DNA of 6,888 nt from an uncultured Bacilli bacterium. GTDB lineage: Bacteria; Bacillota_I; Bacilli_A; RF39; UBA660. Positions 1 to 6,039 of the stretch are shown here, one piece after another. A model generated the notes under the pieces. The model was given only the letters and a program-made list of their open reading frames with translations, was not told the origin of the DNA and made no database searches. The position numbers were made by a program, and so were the translations under genes. The stretch is from NCBI GenBank assembly GCA_934101445.1, contig CAKORQ010000050.1:1-6888 (forward strand), in the 5' to 3' direction. Each line of letters starts with the position of its first letter. Positions within the stretch are counted from its first letter, which is position 1.

Positions 1-775
1 GTAAAGTTGAAGTTTTAAATATAGGTTTAGAAGGTCTTTTCTTACTCTTTTTCGTAACGGATTCAATTTTATAATCTAATCCTAATTTATTAAGAATTTC
101 ATCAGCAGCCTCTTCATTTTTAATTTCTAAATCTTTATCTTGATATTTAAAAAGTTCCGCATTAAAATCTTTAAAATTGGCTGTTATACTCCAATATTCT
201 TCCGGAATAAAGGCTTTAATTTCGCGTTCACGGTCAACAATTAATTTTAGTGCAACCGATTGAACCCGACCAGCCGATTTACCACCAGTTTTAGACTGCA
301 TTAATTTAGATAATCTAAAGCCGATAATACGGTCAAGCATTCTTCTCGTTTCTTGAGATTTTACTAAATTATCATCAATTTTTCTCGGATGTTTAAAAGC
401 CTCTATTACTGCTGGTTTTGTAATTTCGTGAAATTCAATCCGATCATAATCTTTATCTTTTAATTTTAAAGTATCAAATAAATGCCAAGATATAGCTTCT
501 CCTTCGCGGTCGGGATCGCTTGCTAGATATATTCTATTTGCTTCTTTTGCATCTTTTTTTAATTCTTTAATAATACTAGATTTACCTTTAATAGCAACAT
601 AATCGGGTTTAAAATCATTTTCCACATCGATTCCTAAACCATATTTACCTTTAGTTGAAAGGTCTCTAATATGTCCTTTACTAGATACTACTTTATAATC
701 ACTACCTAAGTATTTTTCAATTGTTTTACTTTTAGCAGGGGACTCTACTATTACTAAGTTTTTCTTTTTTTCCAT
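1..775 (-). CDS. topA: DNA topoisomerase I, N-terminal part (3' end cut by window edge)
   Basis: Type IA topoisomerase, which relaxes negative supercoils by cutting and passing single DNA strands. I translated 258 residues from ATG 775 to the left edge of the window. The Toprim domain is intact: VIVESPAKSKT near residues 8-18 gives the catalytic Glu11, and ASDPDREGEA gives the metal-binding triad D87, D89 and E91. Further family blocks follow: FHEITKPAV, RRMLDRIIGF and GKSAGRVQSVA. The family is usually about 690 residues, so some 430 residues, including the active-site tyrosine and any C-terminal zinc fingers, lie outside the window. The start is preceded by an AAGAAAGTGAT stretch that partly matches the anti-Shine-Dalgarno complement. 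The gene is separated from its upstream neighbour by a terminator and has its own promoter, so it is probably an independent transcription unit. Identification is firm. Confidence 0.97.
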   Translation of the reverse strand, partial: MEKKKNLVIVESPAKSKTIEKYLGSDYKVVSSKGHIRDLSTKGKYGLGIDVENDFKPDYVAIKGKSSIIKELKKDAKEANRIYLASDPDREGEAISWHLFDTLKLKDKDYDRIEFHEITKPAVIEAFKHPRKIDDNLVKSQETRRMLDRIIGFRLSKLMQSKTGGKSAGRVQSVALKLIVDREREIKAFIPEEYWSITANFKDFNAELFKYQDKDLEIKNEEAADEILNKLGLDYKIESVTKKSKKRPSKPIFKTSTL

Positions 776-875
776 AACATCACTTTCTTTTTTTATATTT
801 TAGTTTTTATTTTTATTATTTAATATTTTATTTCTCTTTTAGCCATTTTATTATTCAAAAATGTCAAACGCTGTA

Positions 876-904
876 ATAGTAACATAGTATTTTTATCTTT
901 TCAA
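876..904 (-). promoter_or_regulatory. topA: Probable sigma-A promoter of topA
   Basis: On the minus strand a -35 TTGAAA (904-899) is followed by a 17-base spacer and a -10 TACTAT (881-876). The -10 is preceded by TG plus one base, giving the extended -10 common in Gram-positive bacteria. It starts 11 bases beyond the T tract of the preceding terminator, as expected for the first promoter of a new unit. The predicted transcript would start near 869 and carry an A-rich leader of about 94 bases before the topA ATG. In that leader I see no riboswitch-like structure. Confidence 0.6.
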
Positions 905-915
905 GTAGCAAAATC

Positions 916-940
916 AAAAAAAGTAAGATAAATTCTTACT
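916..940 (-). terminator. Intrinsic terminator after the small hypothetical gene
   Basis: Read on the minus strand, AGTAAGA (940-934) pairs perfectly with TCTTACT (928-922) around a 5-base loop. It is followed by six T (921-916). The TAA stop of the preceding gene (938-936) lies inside the left arm of the stem, so the terminator starts within the coding sequence. The stem is AT-rich, as usual in such genomes. It separates the AAA+ ATPase unit from topA. Confidence 0.8.
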
Positions 941-1292
941 CTATACTATTTACAAAAGGAAAGGAAGTATATCCTTCAATATAATCTTTTAACATATTAG
1001 AAATTGTAATATATTTATAATTTTTAATCTGATTTAATTCAGATTTTAAGATACCAGTATAATCTCGATACACTTTGGAAATTAATTTCTTGTCATTTTG
1101 ATTTATTAACATTATATTATAAAGTCTATTTAATTTATCATCAGGAGTAACCTCATCAGAAATATATCCTTCTAATCTCGCAGTCATTTGGGCTTGTAAA
1201 AAGTTTAGTTCTGGGTATTTGCTCATAATTTCCTTGGCTACTAATAGTACCCTATCTTCTTCTAATAAATTACCATTATACTCATATTTCAT
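936..1292 (-). CDS. Small hypothetical protein coupled to the ClpX-like ATPase
   Basis: I do not recognise this 118-residue protein. It has no signal peptide, membrane segment, Cys, Trp or His. It is rich in charged residues, Leu, Ile, Tyr and Asn, and its spacing of hydrophobic residues suggests a mainly helical, soluble cytoplasmic protein. Two stretches, LLVAKEIMSKYPELNF and KLNRLYNIMLIN, look amphipathic. I chose ATG 1292 because AGGGAAG lies 8 bases upstream. An in-frame ATG at 1328 would add 12 residues, but it lies inside the ATPase gene and has no ribosome binding site. With this start, one base separates the gene from the ATPase stop codon, so the two are probably translationally coupled and made together. 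A role as adaptor, substrate or regulator of the ATPase is inferred from position only. Existence as a gene is likely; function is unknown. Confidence 0.75.
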   Translation of the reverse strand: MKYEYNGNLLEEDRVLLVAKEIMSKYPELNFLQAQMTARLEGYISDEVTPDDKLNRLYNIMLINQNDKKLISKVYRDYTGILKSELNQIKNYKYITISNMLKDYIEGYTSFPFVNSIE

Positions 1293-1293
1293 T

Positions 1294-3081
1294 TTAACAT
1301 CTTCCCTTTTCTTTAAAAGCAGCCTCATTTATTCTTTTAACATCTTCAAAAGTTATATGAATTTCTTCCTCTGCTCCCACTAATAATTCTTCTAAATAAC
1401 GACTATTTAAATTGTTTACTACAGTTTGTAAACTTCTAGCCCCTGTATTTAAATCATATGCAGCCTCCGCAATTAAATCATAAGCATCTTCATCAATTAC
1501 CAATTTTTTACCAAAAGAGGAAACCAACGTTTTAAAGCCAATTAAAGGGCTAATTTTTGATTCTAGTAATATTTTCTTTAAATCACTCTTACTATAATCT
1601 TTAGTATGAACATATGTATTAAAACGCCCAACTAATTCCTTTTCAAAGCCCATTTTTATTAAGTCCTCCGGAGTAATTGAATAATCTTTGGCTTTAGTTG
1701 ACTCATCATATTTGACGTTAAAACCAATTGGTCGCGATGATGACATTTGCATTTTATCATTTCTTAAATTAGTTAAGGCTCCCAAACACACAAAGGTTAA
1801 TTTTGAAGTATCAAACTCTACAGTTTGACCTTTATCTACTTCAATAGTATATTTTCCACCACCTAAAAAGTCTAATAATTGGTGTTGAACAGCGGTTTTC
1901 ATAGTTAAATCTCTCGAACTATTATTTACTATTTTATCTAATTCATCTAAAACTACTATTCCTATTTCGGCCTTACTTAAATCACCATCAGACTTAACAT
2001 ATAACTCTTTTAAAATATCCGTTATATTACCACCAACATAGCCAGAAGCTGAATAATTAGTAATTGATGTAGCAACAAAAGGTAGTCCTAAATTATCAGT
2101 TATATCCTTAGTTATAGCAGTTTTACCAGTTCCACTAGGACCATCAATAAACATAACTGAACGAGTTCCACTAGGTATATTGGGGATACTTGCAAGTTTT
2201 TGATTCTTGATTATATTAAAAAATAACAACTTAGCGGCATTTTCTTGCCCAATAAATTTCTGTTCTATCGATGCTAGCATTTTTTTTATGTTTTCAGAAT
2301 TATTCATGACACTATTAGTCATTTCTTTAGCAGTAACTGTTTGGTAGTTAAAAGATGTTTGCGTACTATTAAGAGTTGCTGTTTTTTCTTCAAAACTTTG
2401 GTTAAAAGCACCACGCCTAGCAGAATCTTGCTTCGTTATTTCTTGAGTAGAATGTGGCTTAGGAATTTTTATAAAATCATCAGTAGCAGTTCTTTCAATA
2501 AAAGAAATACTTTTTTCTTCTTGCATTTTATCATTAAGAAAAGACTTAAATTTACTATAATAGCTATTTTTATCCTTCGTAACTACTTCATTTACTTCTG
2601 GATTATCTTCTAACTCAGCAAATGTTTTTATAATAATATCATCATTCATAAGTGTCCAGCCAATTACAGTTGGACTAAAAAAATTTAGTTTTAATACCTT
2701 ATTTTTATTTTTAGTTTGATAACGAGTTATAGCATTATTAAAAAGGTTCAATTTATCATCAAGTACCTCATCAAACAAAAATTTGTGATAATCTCTTTCA
2801 TAATTCGAACTACGTATACTGCTTTTTTTGCCCAGAAATCCTTTTTTAGCTTGGTTAATTTCATCAACTTTTTCTCCTAATTTACTTGTAAAATCCGGAT
2901 TTAACCCATTTAAAAATCCCTTTAATTCCTCATCATTTTCAATAATTGCCATTAACAAAGTGCACATATCAGGATTTCTTTCTAAAATCCACGAATTCGT
3001 TGCTTCTTTACCGTTAAGACGCATATCTATAGCGGCATTTACGACCTTTTTGGTTTTGGGTGTCAAATCATCATAATCCAT
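1294..3081 (-). CDS. ClpX-like AAA+ ATPase (putative protein unfoldase) with unusual N-terminal region
   Basis: A 595-residue AAA+ protein. Its C-terminal half, from about residue 275, follows ClpX closely: an IGQENAAK box (277-284), Walker A GPSGTGKT (314-321), pore loop 1 GYVG (347-350), Walker B IVVLDE (375-380, with D379 and E380), a sensor-1 strand TFVCLGAL, an IGF tripeptide (452-454) at the position of the ClpX loop that docks on ClpP, EDLIKMGFEKELVGRF with a probable arginine finger R486, and sensor 2 GAR (R549). ATP-driven unfolding or remodelling of proteins in the cytoplasm is therefore likely. The ClpX zinc-binding domain is absent. Instead there are about 200 residues of unknown type, then a Ser/Thr/Gln-rich linker (roughly 205-265). 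The ClpX RKH loop is also not conserved. ATG 3081 was chosen for its GGAGG site; ATG 3150 would extend through the preceding terminator. The AAA+ family call is firm. ClpP partnership and substrate are inferred or unknown. It is probably not the ordinary clpX of the genome. Confidence 0.9.
   Translation of the reverse strand: MDYDDLTPKTKKVVNAAIDMRLNGKEATNSWILERNPDMCTLLMAIIENDEELKGFLNGLNPDFTSKLGEKVDEINQAKKGFLGKKSSIRSSNYERDYHKFLFDEVLDDKLNLFNNAITRYQTKNKNKVLKLNFFSPTVIGWTLMNDDIIIKTFAELEDNPEVNEVVTKDKNSYYSKFKSFLNDKMQEEKSISFIERTATDDFIKIPKPHSTQEITKQDSARRGAFNQSFEEKTATLNSTQTSFNYQTVTAKEMTNSVMNNSENIKKMLASIEQKFIGQENAAKLLFFNIIKNQKLASIPNIPSGTRSVMFIDGPSGTGKTAITKDITDNLGLPFVATSITNYSASGYVGGNITDILKELYVKSDGDLSKAEIGIVVLDELDKIVNNSSRDLTMKTAVQHQLLDFLGGGKYTIEVDKGQTVEFDTSKLTFVCLGALTNLRNDKMQMSSSRPIGFNVKYDESTKAKDYSITPEDLIKMGFEKELVGRFNTYVHTKDYSKSDLKKILLESKISPLIGFKTLVSSFGKKLVIDEDAYDLIAEAAYDLNTGARSLQTVVNNLNSRYLEELLVGAEEEIHITFEDVKRINEAAFKEKGRC
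1301..1307 (-). promoter_or_regulatory. Ribosome binding site deciding the start of the small hypothetical gene
   Basis: AGGGAAG on the minus strand sits 8 bases before ATG 1292. It lies within the last codons of the ATPase gene, and no comparable site precedes the alternative ATG at 1328. This supports the shorter protein and coupling of its translation to that of the ATPase. Confidence 0.6.
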
Positions 3082-3087
3082 ATTAAT

Positions 3088-3092
3088 CCTCC
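3088..3092 (-). promoter_or_regulatory. Ribosome binding site deciding the start of the ClpX-like ATPase
   Basis: GGAGG on the minus strand is 6 bases before ATG 3081, a near-ideal Shine-Dalgarno site. The upstream in-frame ATG at 3150 has no such site and would translate the stem and T tract of the terminator at 3125-3146, so the shorter 595-residue protein is preferred. The bases between terminator and site are almost entirely A and T (TATAAT at 3100-3095), but no convincing -35/-10 pair at proper distance from the start can be fixed. Confidence 0.8.
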
Positions 3093-3124
3093 ATATTATA
3101 TATAATATATTACCATAAATTGTT

Positions 3125-3146
3125 AAAAAAGAGTAATTTCTTACTC
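3125..3146 (-). terminator. Intrinsic terminator after the LTA synthase gene
   Basis: On the minus strand GAGTAA (3146-3141), a GAAA tetraloop (3140-3137) and TTACTC (3136-3131) form a perfect 6-bp hairpin, followed directly by six T (3130-3125). It lies 27 bases after the TAG stop of the LtaS-like gene and 43 bases before the start of the ATPase gene. It should end most upstream transcripts, so the ATPase needs either read-through or a promoter in the short AT-rich gap. Confidence 0.8.
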
Positions 3147-3173
3147 CCATTTAAATAATTTGTTTTTTTTCTT

Positions 3174-5192
3174 CTAATTATTATCAGTAGTGGTATCGTT
3201 ACTATTAATATCATCATCACTACTCTTTAAACCATTTTCTAAATAAGCAAAATAATTAGTTTTAATAGCCAAATTATCCATTTTCATTTCATTTTTAACT
3301 TTAGTATTAATACTTATTATTTCTTCATCAGTATACTTATCAGCACCGATATAATTTATTTTACTCTTAGTAGCATCATAATAAGCAATATCAGTACGCC
3401 AAGACCCATCGGCAAAGACTACAATTTCTTCATAAGTATCGCTTAAAAGATCAGTTCCTGCATAAAGACGAGGATCATAATCTAAAGCAAATAGATTAGC
3501 CATAGTTGGTAAAATATTAACAAAAGTTGTATAATCATCAAACTTTTTAGCCTCTAGGCTTGGATTATAGATAATAAATGGTGTTCTATCGGTATCGCCA
3601 TTACTTGATGTATCATACTTGGCTATCTGGGCAAAAGCCTCATCACTTAAGCCATAAGGATAATGATCAGCAAATAACATAATTACGGTATCTTCTAATT
3701 TACCATTATCTTCTAGTTCCTGTAGCAACTCTCCTATAGCATTATCAACAATCTTTAACTTCGACATATATCTTTTAGCTGTCATATCCCAATCTTCATC
3801 TTTATATAAATCTAAATACATATCACCAGTTTTACTAGAAATATTATAAGTCATATGACTAGATACCGTTGTTAACCAGGCCATATATTTATCTTCATTA
3901 ATAAAATGTGGCACAGCCTTTTCTATAAACTCAACATCACTTGGCCAAGGTTGATATTCACTACCCAGTTTTATTCCTAATTTATTAACATCATAATAAT
4001 TTTGACTGCCCATATTAGGATGATATATACTTCGATAATAAAAGTGATCAGTATAATCATGATAACTGCTCGTATGATAATTGGCCCTATTAAATAAGTT
4101 AAATAATGATTCATAATAAGTATTATCTTTATAAGTATTGATAGTACAAGTATTATTAATGGTATATAAAGATGTTATCCCAGTCATTTCATTATTACCA
4201 GTTGAACAAGCATTTCTTGGCGAATAAGCATTTTCCCAAGACCAACCATTATTATATAATTTAGCAAAGTTAGGAAAATACTCAGGGTAATCTTTTAAAA
4301 CATTACTACCTGATTCAATCATTAAAACAATTAAATTTTTTCCTTTAAACATTCCTGTATAATCATTTTTACTCGTAATTTCTTTACTCATAAAATAACT
4401 GTTTAAAGTTTTATAATCTTTATTAATTTCTGTCTCTTGTAGGGCATCCCAAGCCGTATCATCAATAATTCTACTATAATTAGTTACTTCTTTAGGTTCA
4501 TATTTTACAAATGTCTCCGTTGTTTGTTCATGTTTAATAACTAGTGATTTAATATCTAAAAATTCATAACCTAAAAGTCCATATTGACTAACGGCAATAT
4601 TTTGCATCGAAGGATTCCTATATAATTCTTTATTACTTACAATTTGCATTTTATCTTGCATGAAATCCCAGTTAACAGTGCCATAATAAAGACCGGCCAC
4701 AATAATAGTTACAAAAACAGTTAAACAACGCACTACATTATATTTATATTTCTTACTTTTATCAATAAACTTTTTTTCTAAAAAAATAAAATATAAAACA
4801 TATAAAATAGGTATTATAAAAAGCGTATAAAACCAAGGATTAAGACTCGTAAAAAAGTCACCAATAAAATATTCGATAGCATGGGCTTGACTTGCGGTTC
4901 CTAAGGACATATAAGTACCTAAGTAATTATGCATTCCGCCTTGGGCTGTAAATAAAATTCCTAAAAGAAATAATAAAACACAAACTATTATATTCGCATA
5001 CTTTCGTTTTAAAAAACTAATAAGTAAAGAAATAATATTACTTAATATAATACATCCTAAAAAGATTCTTAAACTTGACCAATTAAAAACACTTAAACCC
5101 ATAATTACTTTAAAAAATATTTCTAAAAGAAATATTCCTATAGTTAATAAACAACTATAACAAACAACTTTATTATTATAAATTTTTTTCAT
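3174..5192 (-). CDS. LtaS-like lipoteichoic acid synthase (membrane phosphoglycerol transferase)
   Basis: A 672-residue polytopic membrane enzyme of the LTA synthase family, which moves glycerol phosphate from phosphatidylglycerol onto a growing lipoteichoic acid chain on the outer face of the membrane. Five hydrophobic segments (about 11-31, 43-62, 66-84, 119-138, 155-171) precede an extracellular sulfatase-fold domain. Its catalytic residues match those of S. aureus LtaS: E293 in LMIESGSN, the nucleophile T331 in CSTGNNEM, R387 in YYRSIYH, H446 in TVSSHMTY, and D509-H510 in FADHYPYG. Length is close to that of LtaS (about 646). The last 16 residues form a hydrophilic Asp/Asn/Ser/Thr tail. 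ATG 5192 has AAGGA 8 bases upstream. A promoter precedes the gene and a terminator follows, so it is probably transcribed on its own, perhaps with read-through from rnhB. Family and catalytic competence are well supported. Whether the product is true LTA or a related glycerol-phosphate polymer is open, so no symbol is given. Confidence 0.93.
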   Translation of the reverse strand: MKKIYNNKVVCYSCLLTIGIFLLEIFFKVIMGLSVFNWSSLRIFLGCIILSNIISLLISFLKRKYANIIVCVLLFLLGILFTAQGGMHNYLGTYMSLGTASQAHAIEYFIGDFFTSLNPWFYTLFIIPILYVLYFIFLEKKFIDKSKKYKYNVVRCLTVFVTIIVAGLYYGTVNWDFMQDKMQIVSNKELYRNPSMQNIAVSQYGLLGYEFLDIKSLVIKHEQTTETFVKYEPKEVTNYSRIIDDTAWDALQETEINKDYKTLNSYFMSKEITSKNDYTGMFKGKNLIVLMIESGSNVLKDYPEYFPNFAKLYNNGWSWENAYSPRNACSTGNNEMTGITSLYTINNTCTINTYKDNTYYESLFNLFNRANYHTSSYHDYTDHFYYRSIYHPNMGSQNYYDVNKLGIKLGSEYQPWPSDVEFIEKAVPHFINEDKYMAWLTTVSSHMTYNISSKTGDMYLDLYKDEDWDMTAKRYMSKLKIVDNAIGELLQELEDNGKLEDTVIMLFADHYPYGLSDEAFAQIAKYDTSSNGDTDRTPFIIYNPSLEAKKFDDYTTFVNILPTMANLFALDYDPRLYAGTDLLSDTYEEIVVFADGSWRTDIAYYDATKSKINYIGADKYTDEEIISINTKVKNEMKMDNLAIKTNYFAYLENGLKSSDDDINSNDTTTDNN

Positions 5193-5220
5193 ACTTTACT
5201 TCCTTTTTACTACATTATCA

Positions 5221-5249
5221 ATTATACTTTTATTTAATTAAATTTTCTA
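5221..5249 (-). promoter_or_regulatory. Possible promoter of the LtaS-like gene
   Basis: A perfect -10 TATAAT (5226-5221) lies 17 bases after TAGAAA (5249-5244), which matches four of six positions of the -35 consensus. Transcription would start near 5214, leaving a leader of about 22 bases that contains the ribosome binding site. In DNA this rich in A and T a chance match is possible. The same gap (5193-5283) shows no clear terminator for rnhB. Confidence 0.45.
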
Positions 5250-5283
5250 CTTAAAATTTCTTATTTTACAGCCTTTGTTATAA

Positions 5284-6039
5284 TTATTTTTTATATTTTT
5301 TAACTGGTCCATAACTAAAGCGATAATTATCTAAAGGACCGTACTTTTCTAACATTTCTAAGTGAAACTTTGTTGGATAACCTTTATGGTTTTTAAAACC
5401 GTACATCGGGTATAAATCATCTAACTCATCCATCATATGATCTCTAGTTACTTTAGCAACAATGCTAGCGGCCGCTATGGAAGCCGAAGTAGCATCTCCA
5501 TGAATGATACTAGTACTTGGCATTGCAAGATCAAGAGGCATCGCATCAATTAAAACATGTTCAGGTTTTATTTTTAAGGAATTGATTGCCTCATACATAG
5601 CCAGTTTGGTAGCCTCATAGATATTTACTTCATCAATCGTTGCGGCATCAATCATCCCAACCCCATAACAAATAGCATCTTTAATTATTTTAGGATATAA
5701 CTCTTCTCTTTTTTTCTCACTTAATTTTTTGGAATCGTTTAAACCATCTAAATGGTAATTAATCGGTAATATAACTGCCGCTGCAACAACGGGACCAACA
5801 AGGGGACCACGTCCTACTTCATCAACACCACAAATAAATTTTATTCCTTGTTTATATAGTTCTTTTTCATATTTTAAAAGGTCTATTTCTTTTTTCTTAA
5901 GTGTTTTTGTCTTCTTATTTGTATCTTTAGCTTTTTTAGTTAAAGTTTTCTTCGACTTAGCTGGATCTATATCACTTTCTTCAATTTTTTCTTGTTCTTT
6001 AGTTAACTCTTCTGTTTTTCTACTACTTTGTTTTTTCAT
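5284..6039 (-). CDS. rnhB: Ribonuclease HII
   Basis: RNase HII cuts the RNA strand of RNA-DNA hybrids and starts removal of single ribonucleotides misincorporated in DNA. The catalytic residues are all visible: D73 and E74 in GVDEVGRGPL, D165 in LIDAMP, and D182 in HGDATSASIAAAS. The GRG motif (76-78 region), the NDSKKLSEKKREEL block, the AKVTRD block and the C-terminal HKGYPTKFH and FSYGPVKK segments are also typical. Length is 251, close to the 255 of the B. subtilis enzyme. The first 60 or so residues form a Lys/Glu-rich, probably disordered or helical extension, with 12 Lys between residues 28 and 50. It is unlike the B. subtilis extension in composition. The ATG overlaps the TGA of the upstream GTPase gene (ATGA), so the two are translationally coupled in one operon. 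No other in-frame ATG precedes the catalytic domain, so this start is secure. Confidence 0.97.
   Translation of the reverse strand: MKKQSSRKTEELTKEQEKIEESDIDPAKSKKTLTKKAKDTNKKTKTLKKKEIDLLKYEKELYKQGIKFICGVDEVGRGPLVGPVVAAAVILPINYHLDGLNDSKKLSEKKREELYPKIIKDAICYGVGMIDAATIDEVNIYEATKLAMYEAINSLKIKPEHVLIDAMPLDLAMPSTSIIHGDATSASIAAASIVAKVTRDHMMDELDDLYPMYGFKNHKGYPTKFHLEMLEKYGPLDNYRFSYGPVKKYKK

Noticed and set aside
862..867. A perfect minus-strand TTGACA upstream of topA.
   Set aside because: At 16-18 bases downstream there is only GGCTAA-like sequence and no -10; the pair at 904-876 is much better.
1293..1328. An upstream in-frame ATG at 1328 for the small hypothetical gene.
   Set aside because: It lies inside the ATPase gene without a ribosome binding site; ATG 1292 has AGGGAAG at a suitable distance.
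2341..3076. Open frames on the plus strand at 2341-2613 and 2828-3076.
   Set aside because: They lie antisense within the ATPase gene, give Phe/Ser/Ile-rich low-quality proteins and show no family motif.
3096..3126. TTAACA (3126-3121) and TATA-like boxes before the ATPase gene as a promoter.
   Set aside because: The spacer to TATAAT is 20 bases and the predicted start would fall within the Shine-Dalgarno site; alternatives are too weak to name one.
3082..3150. An upstream in-frame ATG at 3150 that would add 23 residues to the ClpX-like ATPase.
   Set aside because: It has no ribosome binding site and the added codons run through the hairpin and T tract of the preceding terminator; GGAGG sits just before ATG 3081.
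5240..5259. A perfect 7-bp inverted repeat (AAATTTT / AAAATTT) between rnhB and the LTA synthase gene.
   Set aside because: The stem is all A-T and no T tract follows it on the minus strand, so it is not a convincing terminator; such palindromes arise by chance in this composition.
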